The notes under the pieces: generated by a model
Told to the model about the DNA's origin: nothing
The model's database searches: none
The model's input: the letters and a program-made list of their open reading frames with translations, nothing else
Made by a program: the position numbers and the translations under genes
Part shown: in pieces, positions 1 through 13,506 of the stretch
How the letters are laid out: the number at the start of each line of letters is the position of its first letter
Numbering within the stretch: the stretch's first letter is position 1
Origin: Aptenodytes patagonicus
Taxonomy: Eukaryota > Chordata > Aves > Sphenisciformes > Spheniscidae
Length of the DNA stretch: 64,000 bases
Assembly (NCBI RefSeq): GCF_965638725.1
Contig: NC_134975.1
Location: 2,244,179-2,308,178 of the forward strand
Reading direction: 5' to 3'

Positions 1-108
1 CATGGTGCCAGGACTCCCCACTTCTCTCCCTGGCCCCACGCCCAGGTTTTGCCCACGCGCCTGCCACTCTCAGCTGGTCTCACCGGCGTTGTCCCTAGCG
101 TGACTCAC

Positions 109-3100
109 CTTCTTGAGGACCACAAACTCGTTCTCCGCAGCCGTGCGCTTGTTGATCTCATCTTCATATCTGCAGGAGGAAAGGAGAGGGGTGGGCTGCT
201 GAGCCCTGGGGGTCCCGTCCCCACCACCCAAGCGGCCAATGCAGAACATGGGAAGCGTGATTAAAACCAGAGCCTCTCCCTGTTCCCTTTGTACCTCCTT
301 TTTGATTTTTGCTTTGTTGCTATTTCTTTCCTCCCCACCGGGCTTTGTTCAGCAGTTTTAAATAGTCCATGCCAGCAGTATCAGTGGCTGGAGTGAGATG
401 GCAGGACATCAGGCCAAACCACTAGAAGTGCAAAACCCTGTACCTCAACTGAAAGCTTGGATTGCTTCTTCTAGCCCTGCTGCTTTATGTGATGTTTTTT
501 TGAAGCATCCAGGACTCTGCTCTGAGTGTTTATGGGGAGACTGTGGCCAGAATGCCCCGAGGGAGGTCAGGAGCTTGAGCAATGTTTGAAACTCTCAGGT
601 GCAATGGGAAGGAAAGCCAGTGCATAATGACCAAGTAATTGGGACCTAGAAGAACTTTCACAAGATGATTCTATGAGTCTGACCTCCTTGGCGGTGGCTC
701 AGGGAGAAAAAACATCTGAGATGCTTGATGGTAAGATCTCTGGAGAAAGGATTACTCTTTTATCCTGTGCTGTATACCACCAACCACCAAGTGTCCTGGT
801 TCGTGGCTTAGCGGAGCACACGGAGCTATTAAGGAATATCTGCAGCTTAGATTAAAGAAACAATTCCCACGTTCCCTCTGAGAAGAGAGAATGAATCCCA
901 ATGGAGACGATGTGGATAAAGCGTGGGGTGGAGACAAACAGGTTGAGGGTTTTGTGGGAACGGATGGCACCAGGGACACGAGATTTGGGGGAGCCACAGG
1001 CATAGATGGTGTGGGAGATTTGATACAGCAAACCACGGTGGTGTGCAGGAGCATTAGGGAGAGGAAAAGCGGTTCCCTGTCTCTCTCCCTAAGGAAACAC
1101 TGTGGTTGAAGAGCTCTCCCAGTCCATCACCAGCATCTGAGGTGCAACAGTGGGACCCCAGTACAGAAACCAGCCCAGTACTGGTGTTCCCTGCCCTGCT
1201 CCCCTCCCTGGGCCCCAGTTTTTGGACCCATCCAGTGCAATTGCATTGGCTTCACGCTCAGAAACACCGCTCAGGCCAGCAAACACCCCGGTCTACGGCT
1301 TCTCTCTGCGTACAACTTACTTGCACTTGTACTCTTGAACCAGGTCCCTGAGGCACCGCTCCTCATTTTCCAGCCTCTCTCGCTCCCCCAGCACACACTC
1401 CAGCTGCTTCCTCAGGTTGCAGATGAAGTTCTCGAAAACGGGCTCCAGGTTTCTCCTGGAAGCTGGGAGGACATACTGCTGCAGCAGCTCCCACTTGGTG
1501 GTCAGCACTTTGTTCTGCTGTTCCAGCAGCCGGACCTGGGGAAGCAAGAGATGCGAGAGTCATGCAATCCCCTCTTGTCCCAGGCAAAGGCGCTTTGGGT
1601 TTCTCCACTTCCAAAAGGAAAAAGTAAAAATAAAATCAGAAATGCACATGGTTAAGTGCTGATTTCTCAGCAGCCTGAGACCGGCATCTTCTCAGAGCTA
1701 AACCTGGTCCCACCCAGGACTTGTATCACAGGCTGAACAACATTGGTGCGTTCGCTCTGTGTTGAGGCCAATCATCTGTTTGACCAAAGCTCAGTTCAAC
1801 CAAACTTCTGCCCCTGTGACAACTGGCTGATGGAGGATCCACTGCCTCCCCTGACGGGCTGAGTACAGTAATGAGTCTTTCGCAGCACTAAAAGCTCCAT
1901 CCAGGATCTCATTTGAATGTATCTGATGTAAATTCTAACCATGGATATTTATCATGCCTTTCACTTCTAGATTAAAGAGCTCTCTAGTACTTGAAAACCT
2001 TTATGGATCATGAATAAGTCATTTTTCAAATGGGAGGAAGCAGAGTTGCTCCTCTTACGTGGGTTTGGTTTTTCCAGCTGCGGAACAGCTCACAAGGAAA
2101 ATCAAGATCAGACAGAGCGAAGGTGTCTCTGCCATTTGAAAAAACATTTCCTATAACACATCTCTAAATAGTAATGAAAACCCTTAGGCTTAGCTAAGAA
2201 AACAACGATAAATTACATCTGTTTAGGAAATCACCAAATCATTTCATTCACAGAGTAGAGGGGCAGAGAAGTTAAAATTGTTCATCTCATTTTAGCTAGA
2301 CATCTGTCTTTCTACATCTCCTTGATGAAGCACACAAACTATTTTAAAAATGCAAAAGTCCTTTGGAGTTTATAGAGGTGTGATAGCAATGTCAGTTTAT
2401 ACATTTGTAATAAAACTTCCTATTTTGCCTTTTTACATTTCCGTGTCTCCATCCCTTCTCTCACAGGTTTTGATTTACTGTATCCCTGGAGCCGCTCCTG
2501 ATTTAGCTATTTAGCAGATTGGTGATCATCGAAAGGTAAAATACCGGTGCGGTTGCCTTGGTGCAAGGCTTAAATCCAAACATTCTCCAGGTCAGGACCA
2601 CCATGGTCTATCAGAAGGGTTTACAATGTCAGGGTGCCAGGAGAAATAGCTACCGACGTTGTCTCTCTAGAGACAATCCATCCATCAGAGCCTATAGACA
2701 TGAGACAAACAGCCTTCGCGGAGGGAAGCGGGGTCTCACCTTGTCGATGAAGCAGGCGAACTGGTTGTTGAGGTTCTTGATCTGCTCTTTCTCGTGGGTC
2801 CGCACTTGGCACTCCTCGGGGTCGACCCCCACGCAGAGGGGCTTGAGGAGCTCCGGGTGGATGCTGACGCCCCGAATCCCTTCAGATCTACCTCCGCCGA
2901 GGCCGATGCCAATGCTGCCACCGTAGCCTCCAATAGCCACGCCGTCCCCAAGACCTCTGTAGCTGCCCAGGCCCCCGTAGCTTCCGCAGTTACCAAACCC
3001 CACGACCGTGCCCACGCCAAAGCGGCCTCCGCCGTAAGCCACACCGCAACGTCCGACGCTGGCACCGCTGTAGACCCCACTGCGGCAGCTCCCGCCAAAG

Positions 3101-3291
3101 GAAATCCTTTGCCCTCTCCCCAGGTCGCAGACGCTCCGGCTGCTGAAGCCACCGATTCCACATCTCCGTCCCACTGGCTGGCAGACGGAGGCTGAGCTGC
3201 TGTTGCCCCTGCCGAGGCCGCAGACAGCAGACGCGGAGGAAAAGCCCCGTCTTCCCAGGAGAGAGCTGGAGGTGTAGCACTGTCGACTCAT
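109..3291 (-). CDS. Type II (basic) keratin, Cys-rich, 5' part only (gene A, exons 1-3)
   Basis: Subunit of keratin intermediate filaments, expected to pair with a type I keratin in the cytoplasm of epithelial cells. Exons on the minus strand are 2740-3291 (552 bp), 1321-1535 (215 bp) and 109-169 (61 bp), all with GT/AG borders. They give residues 1-276 in frame, and the gene continues past the window's left edge. The start at 3291 follows GCCACC, a good Kozak context, and begins MSRQ. The head (about 1-165) is Gly/Ser/Cys-rich with [13 protein letters not shown] and [12 protein letters not shown]. Next come the H1 segment ([11 protein letters not shown]) and the helix start [19 protein letters not shown]. 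Exon 2 opens with [11 protein letters not shown] and exon 3 has [16 protein letters not shown]. The head shares many blocks with gene B, so they are tandem paralogues. The 1.2-kb introns 1 and 2 show nothing else. The exact orthologue is uncertain; avian cochleal-like or K75-like type II keratins are candidates from memory. Confidence 0.9.
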
Positions 3292-3404
3292 GGTGGCTGG
3301 GGGAGACGGGAGGTGAAGCGGTAACGACAAAGCAGAAGAGCAAGAAAGAAGCAGGGAGTGAAAGAAGGAGATCTCCTTTAGCTTCTCTGAGGCAGAGCCC
3401 TTCT

Positions 3405-3640
3405 CCTTATATACATTTCAGGAGGTGCCTGAGATGCAAAAATTTAATTTATCCACTGGGTTTGGTCTGCCTGGCAGCAAGGAATGGCTTCCAACATTTT
3501 AAACCCACAGCAAACACTTCTATCTCATACGAAATAATGTGGAAATTAAAATAAACTGCTTTGCTTGCAAGCTTCAGTTTCAGGACTTATATTTTACTTA
3601 ATTAATCTGCTTCCTTATTGTGTAATTATAGTTTAGCAAA
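3405..3640 (-). promoter_or_regulatory. Promoter of keratin gene A
   Basis: The TATA box (TATATAAGG on the minus strand) is at 3405-3413, about 115 bp before the ATG. A block shared with the other three keratin promoters lies at 3458-3487, with core GCCTGGCAGCAA read on the plus strand. Next to it is GACCAAA, close to the CK-8-mer AARCCAAA known from epidermal keratin promoters. A second shared block, TAATTATAGTTTAGCAAA, is at 3623-3640. The functions of the shared blocks are inferred from conservation only. Confidence 0.75.
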
Positions 3641-6600
3641 ATAATTCAAGGGGTTTTTATTCATGGCTTGTTTACGGTTCGGTTTCACCACAGCGTGGTG
3701 AAAATAATTAAATGTTTCAGGACCTCCTGCAAAAATGTCGTGGCAATGCAACCTCTTCCAGGGTCTCGCGCCAGCTCAGGGCTGGCTCTTGAGCAATGAC
3801 CAGTGGCGACAGGGGAGAAGGAAGGCATATCTGCCAAAGCACAGCACTGACGTTGTCGGGAGCGTTCTTGTAAGCATTCATTTCTTCCTCTCGTGGGTAT
3901 GGCTACGGCTCTCATAGGCGATTCGGTTGCAGCCATGTTTGCCGGCTCGCGTGCTGATAAGCGGAGCAGGATGGGGTTGGCAGTTTCCTTATCGATGGAG
4001 TGTGAACTGCGCGAGATGGTGCCGAGGACGAATTCGATCATGGGGCAGATGCTCTGGCAAATTGGGGGTTCATGCACATGAGGTTGAGGCACTGGCCCAG
4101 CTGGGCTTCATGTGCCACTTAGAATGTATGGAATTGAAGATAAGGCATTTCTGGGAAATGCTTCGCTGCAGACAGAGATTTATTGCCAAATTATGTGCCT
4201 GGGGAAGGTGATAATGGTGTTTAGTATCTGGGTGTGATGTGACTGGTGCGCACGGTGAATTCACGCAAACGATAGCTGGAGGTGCAACAAAGAAGTGAAG
4301 CAAAGTGTTACAAACAGGTTGAGAAATGTTAGCTGGAGTGAACTTTTTTCCTCGTATTCCTGTGACACACCTATTTGACATTAAATTATTCTAGTAATAT
4401 CTGTTAATGAGAAGGTACCATACCTTAATTAAAATTCTTTAAAAGATTTTTGAATTTGCTTGGAAACAAATAAAGTGCCTTTTTTGCCTTAACAAAGGGG
4501 TCTAATCACAGAATCACAAGTGATGGCGTGGCTTGCCCTAAGAAGTCTTTGCATCTTTGCTGAGGCAAAATTAACTGGTTCTGGGAGGATTCCTAGTCAA
4601 TGCTATTGTAAACTTGAAATAGGTTGTCTTGAATTAAAAATAATGCAAAGGAATTATGATGATTTAGAATATTTGTGGAGTCTCTCTAGGTAAAGATCTT
4701 CCTTTTTTTTTTTACAGGTCTCATAGTGGGTTGAAATGAACTATAAAATACTATATGCAATTATAATCATGCAGTAGTTCCGTTGTAGCTCCATTGGTCT
4801 GAGTATGTTAGGATGCACGTCTTGCAATGAGATGTACTTTCATTTGTGAGATTAAGATAGTTGGAGAAAGCAGATGAGCTTTTGGGCACTGCGTCCTTCA
4901 TGACATTCTGCCCAAGGTAATCCAAGCACCAGGACCTCTTGCTAGTAAGTGAAAGGGAGAATTATTTCGGAAATGTATTTTATTTTGTGCTGAAGTGTTG
5001 GTGCAAGCAGTGTGGAGGACAATTGGGTCCATGGTCTGAAGCCGAATCTGGAGCACTGCCTAGGAATAGAGCATTCATGGATGGGCTAAAACATCACATA
5101 CAACATGACTTTCATGAACTCTTGTAGGTGGGCATAACCACGGGCAAGCTGAAAAACAGGGAGAAGCCAGGCCATCAGTAGCACAACTGGCTGTGGTCCT
5201 GCTTTTTGCATGACTGAGCCCTGCACACTGGCTTGATGCAGCTGCAGTGGGGCAGAGACGAGGCACCAGGGATGGTGACCAGAGATATTGGGACGCAGCC
5301 GCTGCTCCGAGCTCTCCCATCCAGCAGGAGCACAGAGAGAGACTCCAGCTGCTTTTCATGGCAAGAAGGACATGGCCCTTCCTCCTTGAGGGTAGTGACT
5401 TGCCGGTTTTTCCAGCTGTGAGAAACCTGGATCTGGTTCGTATCAGGTCCCTGCTTTCCTCCATGTCTCTGCTGGGCTGCCCACTGTAGAGTGCCTTGTG
5501 CCACATGGGTGATACAGGCACCATTTGAGGGCTGTAGACCCTCCAAGCCCCTGGTTTTGTTGGAAAGCAGGGAAAATGTCACTTGTGGGACAACCATCCA
5601 CGTTCATCCACCAGCTGCAAGCCCTGAGATCCCTTCTTACGTACGATGTGCTGCCAGGCTGTTTCCCCACAGATCGAAAGCCACAAACCTGTGCTTCAAC
5701 CTTCGGCTCCTCCTCGCAGCCCTAAGAAGTGGCTTCTTCCAGGTGCCCAGCCTTGCACATCAGAGGGAGACGGTTCAGGGCAGCGCTTGTGGTTTCCATC
5801 TGCTGAGCTTTCACAAAGCCGGTTCGCAGTCACGTGGTGGAAGCCCTGAGCACTGGTTACATCAACTTCAAAGGAGGAAGCACTCTGATGTGATTTGGTC
5901 TTCTGAAGAGAAGGGTTGCAATCGCTTTTATTTCGTCGGCCACACACATGCACAGCACTGGCTCAAGTCAGACGCAAATGCCTTCTTTGTAGAGACCTTC
6001 TTCATGTCTCCATGCTTTGTCCTGGTGATTACACGTCAGATAGTGTTTGAAGAGCTGTAGAAAGGGTCTAACCTTCCTCTTTATAAGGAAGAGATGAAAC
6101 TGCTGTTTTCAGGCTGATGGGATTCAGCAAAGCTTTAAAGCAGCAGCTTACACCCAGATTTACCGGGGAAACCCCTGAGGTCCTTGGCCCTAAATATGCC
6201 TTGAACTGTGGTGGCTTCCATGAGACATGCCTTTGAGATTTACATGTACCCAGATACATTAGGATAAATTAATTCTGCATAAGTACCTTACTAAACTGGG
6301 ACCTGTTAAGCCATCCATGCAGATAGGGAGAGCCTAGGGGTTTTTCCAACCTCCTGTTACGATTCCAGCTGTAACAACCCAGCCATCCAAGCCTGCTTTC
6401 TCCCAGAGAGAAAACCGCTTTTTAAGACCCTCCCCTGAAAAAACAGGGTTGTCAGGGCTGGCCATGCTGGTGCTCTCCCTCCCTCCCTGCAGGCTGGGCA
6501 GTTTTTGTGGCTCCTTGAGAAAGGGACCTCGAAGTCGCCATTAAAATGGCTAGTGAGGCCCCTGGGACATCTCCCTTTGGTTTCATGGGTCCAGCCCTCC

Positions 6601-7035
6601 AAAGGTGGCTGTTCCTGGTCTCTTAACTGCAACTTGATTCTGCTCCCACATCAAAGCAGATGGTGGATTTGTGGGGACTGGGGTAGAGATGATGGTCTGG
6701 GCTCCTTCCATCGCCACTGGGCACCTTGCTTTCCTCCCCGTAACCTTGCTCCACAGCAGCTGTTCACCCTCAGCCTGGCTTGTCCCTGGCCATTGCGTAG
6801 CTTTTATGCTGCTTTGGGGCAAAGAGATGGATAAGATAATTCCTGAGGTTCCCTCCAGGCCATTCCCAGAGCATCGGTGGTCACTGCCCATAGGCACCAT
6901 CTACATTTGCAGTGATTCCAGATAAGGCCTTGCCAAAACCTTTACCCTCCTTCTGCAGTCTCTCTGCTGGACAATAATAAACTGTGGGTGACCAATGTCA
7001 GTCACATCACCAGTATTGGTGAGAAGATGTTGGGG
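3641..7035. other. Intergenic spacer, no gene recognised
   Basis: Many short ORFs occur here, the longest 189 codons at 5491-6060 on plus. None shows a recognisable domain, splice context or keratin-like blocks on either strand. I see no RNA gene. Confidence 0.5.
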
Positions 7036-7158
7036 TATCTTGGACGGGGCTCTGAGCAACCTGATCCAGTTGAAGATGTTCCTGCCCACAGCAGGGGGGT
7101 TGGACTAGATGAGCTTTAGAGGTCCCTTCCAACCCAAACTATTCTAGGATTCTGTGAT
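7036..7158 (+). mobile_element. CR1 LINE 3'-end fragment
   Basis: The stretch contains GGGCTCTGAGCAACCTGATC, then GGGGTTGGACTAGATGA, GGTCCCTTCCAACCCAAAC, and ends at 7158 with a degenerate direct repeat (ATTCTAGGATTCTGTGAT). This is the standard 3' terminus of avian CR1 elements. Only the untranslated tail is present, so it is a 5'-truncated old insertion. Confidence 0.9.
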
Positions 7159-9974
7159 CATGGCAGTAACTAAGCAGCAGAGAGTATAGCTCCCAAAAGC
7201 AATGCCTCATGCAAGCAACATGGAGAGCTACCTACTAGCCAGAGCTGGATGTCTGCCCTGCCTGTGTCCACTGTGATGCACTGGGCATGCTTGGTGCCCT
7301 GACAGCAAATCCAGGGCAACTTTGTCATATTCTGGGCAGTTCTTTATTCGTCTGATGGAAAACCTGGGCGTTGGATGCAGAGCTACATGCATCTTTCAGA
7401 CAGAGCTTCTGTGACTTCTGGATGTTTGACTGCAGTAGGCAGGGTGCCAGCAGCAGCACAAGGCAACCTGTTTGGATTTTTAAAGTAGCCATTTCAATGG
7501 TGTTACCAGGTGACCTAAGTCGAGAAACACTCCTTCATAGTTCTTATTTACCATCTTATTTTGCAAGAGACAAATAGGTTTCGTACCAAACACAACAGGT
7601 GTCCACCCCCTTCCTTTGTAACGTTCCTCTTTTGCATAGAAATTTGTAAGGCACTTTTGCATCATCTGACCAACTTTGTGCTAACACTCGGGGCCCGATG
7701 GACTATTAGGGCTCTGAGTAATGGGGTGGAATTGGTATGGCAGTGTCATGATGAAAGCACAACAGCCAGGACTCAGCATTGGGAATTGCCGCTGTGGAGG
7801 CAGAGCAACTGCATGCCAAGGAAAGGGCACGAGGTTTGCACTGAAAGTGTTTTTCTGAGGAAAGGTGGGCAATCCTTGTAAAAAGCAGCCATGAGAACCA
7901 CGTCAGATTTTGAGATTGGAAATACTGCTGTACTGTTTCACAGGACAGTTGTCTCTTCTCTTCTATGATACAGACTTTTTTAACCGGAAAGCGTGTTCCT
8001 TCATGCACTAAGCCAACCAGGGACTCCAGAGATGCCCTCCAGCAGCTGAGTGAGAGGGGAGAGTGTGGGAGGAGGGAAATTCAGCCACTGAGTTTCAACT
8101 AGTTCCCATTGAGAGGTCTGTAAATCTGTCTGGTGTGCACATGAGTATATATAATAATGACCATAGAAGGTAGCTGTTCAGTGTATGTGTGGTTAATGTA
8201 ATAGAGTTAATTTTGCAAACTTATAAACAGGTTTCTTAAAAAGTGAAGTAGAGACGATGCACAAACATTGCGTGCAGCGGAGCAGAGAACACAGAGCTTT
8301 TATCAGCAATACGATCTCTGTGTGCCGTGTTGAATTAAAAAGCATCACTCTGCAGAGAGGGACAAGGAGAGATGTTCAGTAGAGATCAAACCCTTGTTAC
8401 TGGCCTTGTAAAAATTACTTGGCAGGTGAGATAACATGAAAGAATAAAAACACTTCTAGCGTGGGAGTCCTCTTACCTGAATTCAGCTACCTAAAAACTA
8501 GTCACCAAGTTGATGGTGGCTAGGCTTGGGCGCCATGAATAGTCAATGAGAGAGCTTGGTATCATCAAGCAAAAGATTGTTTTCTAAAGTCACCAGGGCA
8601 GGAGAACCTGGAGACAAGGAGTTACGCTTTGCAGGGCCACGGGCGCCTGATCCAAGAGCAGTGGTGGTATCTGTACACAGCTACCAGCCTCAGCAAAATA
8701 AAAGGACAAATAGAAACCAGGAGAAATAACAATGCTGTGTTTATGAGCACCTATTCATTAAGCTTTCCAGATGGACACTCAGATTAAGGAGATTATAGAA
8801 GGTACAGCTTCTGGAGGACATACCTATTATCTTAATGAATGGTTGGAGTCACTTTTGTGATTCATTTTGCCACCAACACACAAAAAACTCACAATGTGTC
8901 ACTCCAGAGGTGGTGGCTTGGTGCATAAGCTCAGTATTATGGTTGTCTCCACTGGGTTAACTAGAGATAAAGAGCAGTATTTGTCCTAGAGGAATTTGCA
9001 ACCAACTTCTATTCATCACAGCCCTAATACTCAGAAACACTTGCTCCAAAGTTACCTAAAGCCCCAGTGCTATCTGCCCTGGAGAGCAGCCAGCTGAAAC
9101 ATTGGGCACCACAGTCTTTATTTCCCCAGCTCAGCAAGCCTATAGGGTTGTAACCTCCATTTCCAGAGATTAACTCTCTGAATTGCTAGCAAACCACACA
9201 TTCAAGGAGATAAAGGCAAGCAACGGTAATGACTATTCCTCTGGACTGGTAATCCCTCTTCCCGAAGCTAAACGCTTCTCTGCCGCAGCTATGTCCTCCA
9301 GCATGCAAGATCACTATGCCTTCAGAGATGCAAAGTCATGCTTTGATTTCACCGTGTCTCTGAGGTGGATTCCTTCACTTCTTGACCTAAATCTCCTGTT
9401 TTAGGAAACTCTTTCTTCCATGGCCCATACTGAGTTTGAAATTCAACCTGGCCACCGTCACCATCCATTGCACCAGACTTGGGAACCTGTGCTGCAAGAA
9501 AACCCAGCACTCAGTAACTGGAAAAGAAAGCCAAAAACGGCACAGAGAAATGGAAAAGAGAAAATCTTCCTGTGAACCATACATTTTTCATAGCTGTGCC
9601 AACAGGACTTCCTGGCCATGCTCTCCTGGAGGATAAAAGGAAATTATTTATTAGGCAAATCTGCAACTTTCAGAAGAAACTGCACTGAGTGGGATCTTAG
9701 AAATTCACAGTTTCATTTAACAGCTACTCTTACGCCAGGTGATCCCGAGTGAATCAGGCACCCATCTTCCTCCTCTGCTCAGTGGGGATGCACACACTGA
9801 GGAGATTCAGTTGGGGAACTCCGGTGTAATTTCTTGAAGCAACATCCACACATCAGTGTGTTGCCTTGTTATTCTCTTTGTTCTTGTTATTATGTGGTTG
9901 CTTTTTCTTCTTGAATATCCTATGGGGTAATCCGCCTGCTGGGCACTGCATGTGATACCAGGGAGCGTTAAGCA
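7159..9974. other. Intergenic spacer, no gene recognised
   Basis: Nothing supportable was found. By position, exons 8-9 and the 3' UTR of the decayed keratin relic should lie near 9.0-9.95 kb, but I could not see a convincing match to exon 8 or a tail there. Confidence 0.45.
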
Positions 9975-12900
9975 CCTGCCTCTCTTGTTCTCCGTCCAGA
10001 AGTGGCTTGCATGTGGAAATCTCAATGACCAAAAACCACCTTGGTGTTCAAGACATCCTAATAATTGCACACCTGGCCTTCCAGCTCCTCCTTGGCTTAA
10101 CGCAGAGAGCATTTCGTGTTTTTTCTCCCAGGTGTTTTTGCGAACACTGTCACCACGCTGCTCAGCATCGCAAATATCCGTCTGCAGACAGGCTACCTGT
10201 CAAAGGACGAACGGGTGGCTTTACTTTCCCTGTAATTACTGAGCATGACAACTGTGGCTTCGTTGTCCTCATTTCAATTAAGGACTGACAAACACCCAAG
10301 GCACACTGTCCCCAGAGCGTCATACCCCCTTTGAGTGACTTCTTTCAAGTTACTCCAAGAGTATATGATAAAGAGAACCAGTTGCTTATGAGATTGCTAC
10401 TGGGTTTGGCATAATTGCCAGTTGTTCCGCAGAGGTTTAGCACCTCCTTCCCACCCAAACCCTTCATCACTGTCACAAGCAGAGCACTGTGGGGCAAGCT
10501 CATGGTCTCATCTCAAAGCCAGAGGTCTTGGATGCTGAGTGTTCAGACCCTGTTTCTCAGTTACGCTGAATCCTCTTTCCTTGACCCCAGAACTGAAACA
10601 GCACCTTAAAATGTAAAAGTTTTTTATGCTTTACCCTTCCACCTGCCTGCTTTCTTCACATAATAGCATTGTTAATTTAATTTCTGTTGTACAAAATGGC
10701 CCGTTTCAAGAAAGCTAGCAGACGTCCTGTTTAATACACTGTCCTAGGTCAACATCTGGGCTGCTCCAGAGCTGGGGGTTGCACTTGTGCAATGGTATTC
10801 AGTAGCTGACGTGTCCTTCATTTATGGCACAAAGCCTTGATGTCTGCTCTGAGCTCTGTTCAGTGCTGGGGTTTCTGATGGTGCCCATCTCCCATCGGTT
10901 GTCCATTTTCACAGTGACAGAGGTGTTGCAAAGCTTGTGCCTAAAGGTTGCAAAAAAGTTGCAGTCTGGAGCAATTCCCCCTCATTTGCATCACTTTTGG
11001 GGAAACGCAGAACTAATTGTATAATGGGAGTCTTCATCCTGCAGCTAAGATCTGACCTGGAGTGATTCATCACTGAGGAATATACCAAGCCTTCTTTAAT
11101 CCTGAAAAAGGATAAATCCACCTACTGACTGGACCATGGCCAACGAGCGTTAGGTATAGACAGAAGATTCCCCATGTAGGTAACACTTGATCCCTGAAGA
11201 ATATCAGTGGGATTTTTGTTCCCATATGCAACTAGAACGTAAGCCCTATTAGTGAGTATGTTGAATAAGTAGACGGTCCAGCTCTGAAACCTAATTCTGT
11301 CTACGCTAAACTGGGCTGTGCTGAAGTTGAGGGTGTTTCCAGGAAAAAAACGTAACCTGCATTTCGCTGCGGACAGAAAGGGAGGAATCGCCACCTCTTC
11401 AAACGCACATCTCGGCAATTCCAGCTCCTGCCTCAACAAATCCGCCCTGCCCCATGGCTCTGTCGTGGCACAGCGTGAACCATCCAGCTCCTCAGGAGCT
11501 GACACAGGACTGGCTGTATGCAGACACCGAGCAGTTCACACTCAACTAGCCAGTTGGTTTGCATGGCTGGTTTGGGTTTGGGTTCCCTTCGTTTATTCTA
11601 AGCAGACTTGTGGATCGTGTTGTCTGTGGTTAGGAGTTTCCTCGAGCCACCTCAATGACACAAGCCTATAAAAAGTGGAGAAGGAAAGTTAAATCTGCTG
11701 GCCGGTGTTTCGAGAAGAGTAGACCTCCTGAAAAGGTTTTATTGATGTAGAAGAGCAACCCTGAAATCCTGACCAAAGGCAGAAAAAAACTCTCAGGGGC
11801 AGCCAGGTCAGAATTTACCCACATGTTTGGTTTGGCCACCAAACAGAAAGGTCCAAAATTCACTTTGTTCTAGTGCAGCTGAGTTGAAGCATCCAAAGAA
11901 AACTGATGGTTTTCCATTAAAAGCACCTTAAAAAGAAAGCAGTTTTATTTAAGCAGAGGCGAGAAAGATCCAGCACCATCCTATATTGCTTGTACCCAAG
12001 GAGGTGGAGAATCCTCCACCCACACGCTGAGCCTGGACCACAAGCCCAGAATATCTTGCTCCTACCCTGATCCATCCCTTTTCAAGTGAGATCTCTGACT
12101 AAAAGCTTCCCTCTTCCTCCCGTTAGTAATATTGACCACATCACAAGAAACAACTTGCTTTTGAATATAATGTGGATTGTGGAGCCGTCTGGCTGCAAGG
12201 AATGAGTGTTCACAGGAGGAACTAATTACTGGCTAATTCCTTACCTGTATTTATCCACAGTCTGCTTTGTGGCAGGCTCTTTGGGTATCGTTTGTTCCCA
12301 CCTGCTGTGCAAAGTGTCTATCCGCTTCCTCGGGCTGCAGATGCAGGGCTAAAAATACAGCCTTGGATTTCCCATCTGTGCGGCCACAAGACACACCACT
12401 TGGCTGCCTACCCTGTGTGCTGGTAGTAATAATAGTATAGTAATGATTATAGAAAATGGTGTGTTCGTTAGAGAATAGAAAGCAACGTATCAGGAAGACA
12501 CCTAGGCCATCCCATTTGGTGCAGGGGTCAGAAAGGGGAAATAAAACCACTGTGCTTTCTGGGAGCTGGATACATAGCTTGAAAATTGGATATCTGAAGC
12601 AAAAAAAAAAGCAAATGCTCCCTGATAATGATTCCCTGAGTAATGGTAAAAAATGCAATAAATCTACATCCGCTTTGTCAGACCGCAAAAATGCAACTTC
12701 TGTCCTCCAGGAAATTCTGACCTAGTTAAACTTTTTTTTAACACCTAGGATAAAAAGCCGAAATTAAACAAGTTGGGGTTTTTTGGGTTTGTTTTGTTTT
12801 TTTTTTTAAAGTGAGATATTCCAAACCATATCTTTCTGATGTGGCTGGGGACTTCCCAGTTTGGCTCTGTAAGGAAATCACCACAGGATAAAGCAAAATT

Positions 12901-13430
12901 TCTTCTCCTACCTTATCAGCAAAGCAGGCAGATTTGCTCCTGAGATTTCCTTATCTATGTGTTTCATAGTCCCAGATGATTCAGCCGCAGAGCTGTACCA
13001 TTGCTGGGAGCTTTCACCTATGCTGATGCTTTGGCTGTTTTCACTGCTTGCAGAATGAGTGGGGCCAGGATCACCATCACCATGATTCATCCTGCAAGCT
13101 CCTCTGCTGCTATAAACTCCAAACCTTCTGCACTCACCGGGGTTCCTGCAATCTCTGCGATCTTTAAAGCCAAAACTATGGTACGTATTTCACATCTTGT
13201 GCCACCCTCGCTGCGTCCTGTGTGTGGTCCACCACCAAGGTCTCCATAGACTTGCAGAGAGACCAAAGGGGGTCCTTGTCCCAGCAAAGCCGTTCAGATT
13301 TCTTGCTGTTGCTGCTGATTCAAAGGCTGGGTGAGTTGGAAGCCTTTTTAGTTCACAAGCAGCAGAAAAGGCAAAAGCAAAGACCCATCGTCCAATGCTA
13401 GACTGCAGAGGTTGCATCTTTAGCTCATTC
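9975..13430 (-). pseudogene. Highly decayed type II keratin relic between genes A and B
   Basis: No long ORF marks this region, but keratin exon remnants occur in transcription order when compared with gene B on the plus strand. The exon 7 remnant is 9975-10195, still 221 bp, with CACGCTGCTCAGCATCGCAA matching the EQRG-coding block and a readable acceptor. The exon 5 remnant is about 10805-10968 (GGTTGTCCATTTTCACAG). The exon 4 remnant is about 11395-11490 and still reads LLRQELELPRCAFEE in one frame. The exon 2 remnant is 12245 to about 12345 and includes CTTTGTGGCA and CGCTTCCTCGGGCTGCAGATG. The exon 1 end is at 12912 (CTTATCAGCAAAGCAGGC), and the head continues to a possible start near 13430. 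Exons 3, 6, 8 and 9 were not found. Many indels and stops exclude a functional product. The exon 7 remnant is the most certain and the start position the least. Confidence 0.75.
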
Positions 13431-13506
13431 CAGGTAGGGAGAGAAGAAGGGAAGGGGCAGAGCAGGAAGGGAAAGAGCCCGTCTAGTGGCAGACTTTGAA
13501 AATATC

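Noticed and set aside
5491-6060. Plus-strand ORF of 189 codons in the A/relic spacer
   Set aside because: No recognisable domain, no good start context and no splice or promoter evidence; this length is expected by chance in such a window.
11640-11700. Possible exon 3 remnant of the relic at 9975-13430
   Set aside because: Similarity to exon 3 of gene B is too weak by eye to separate from chance.
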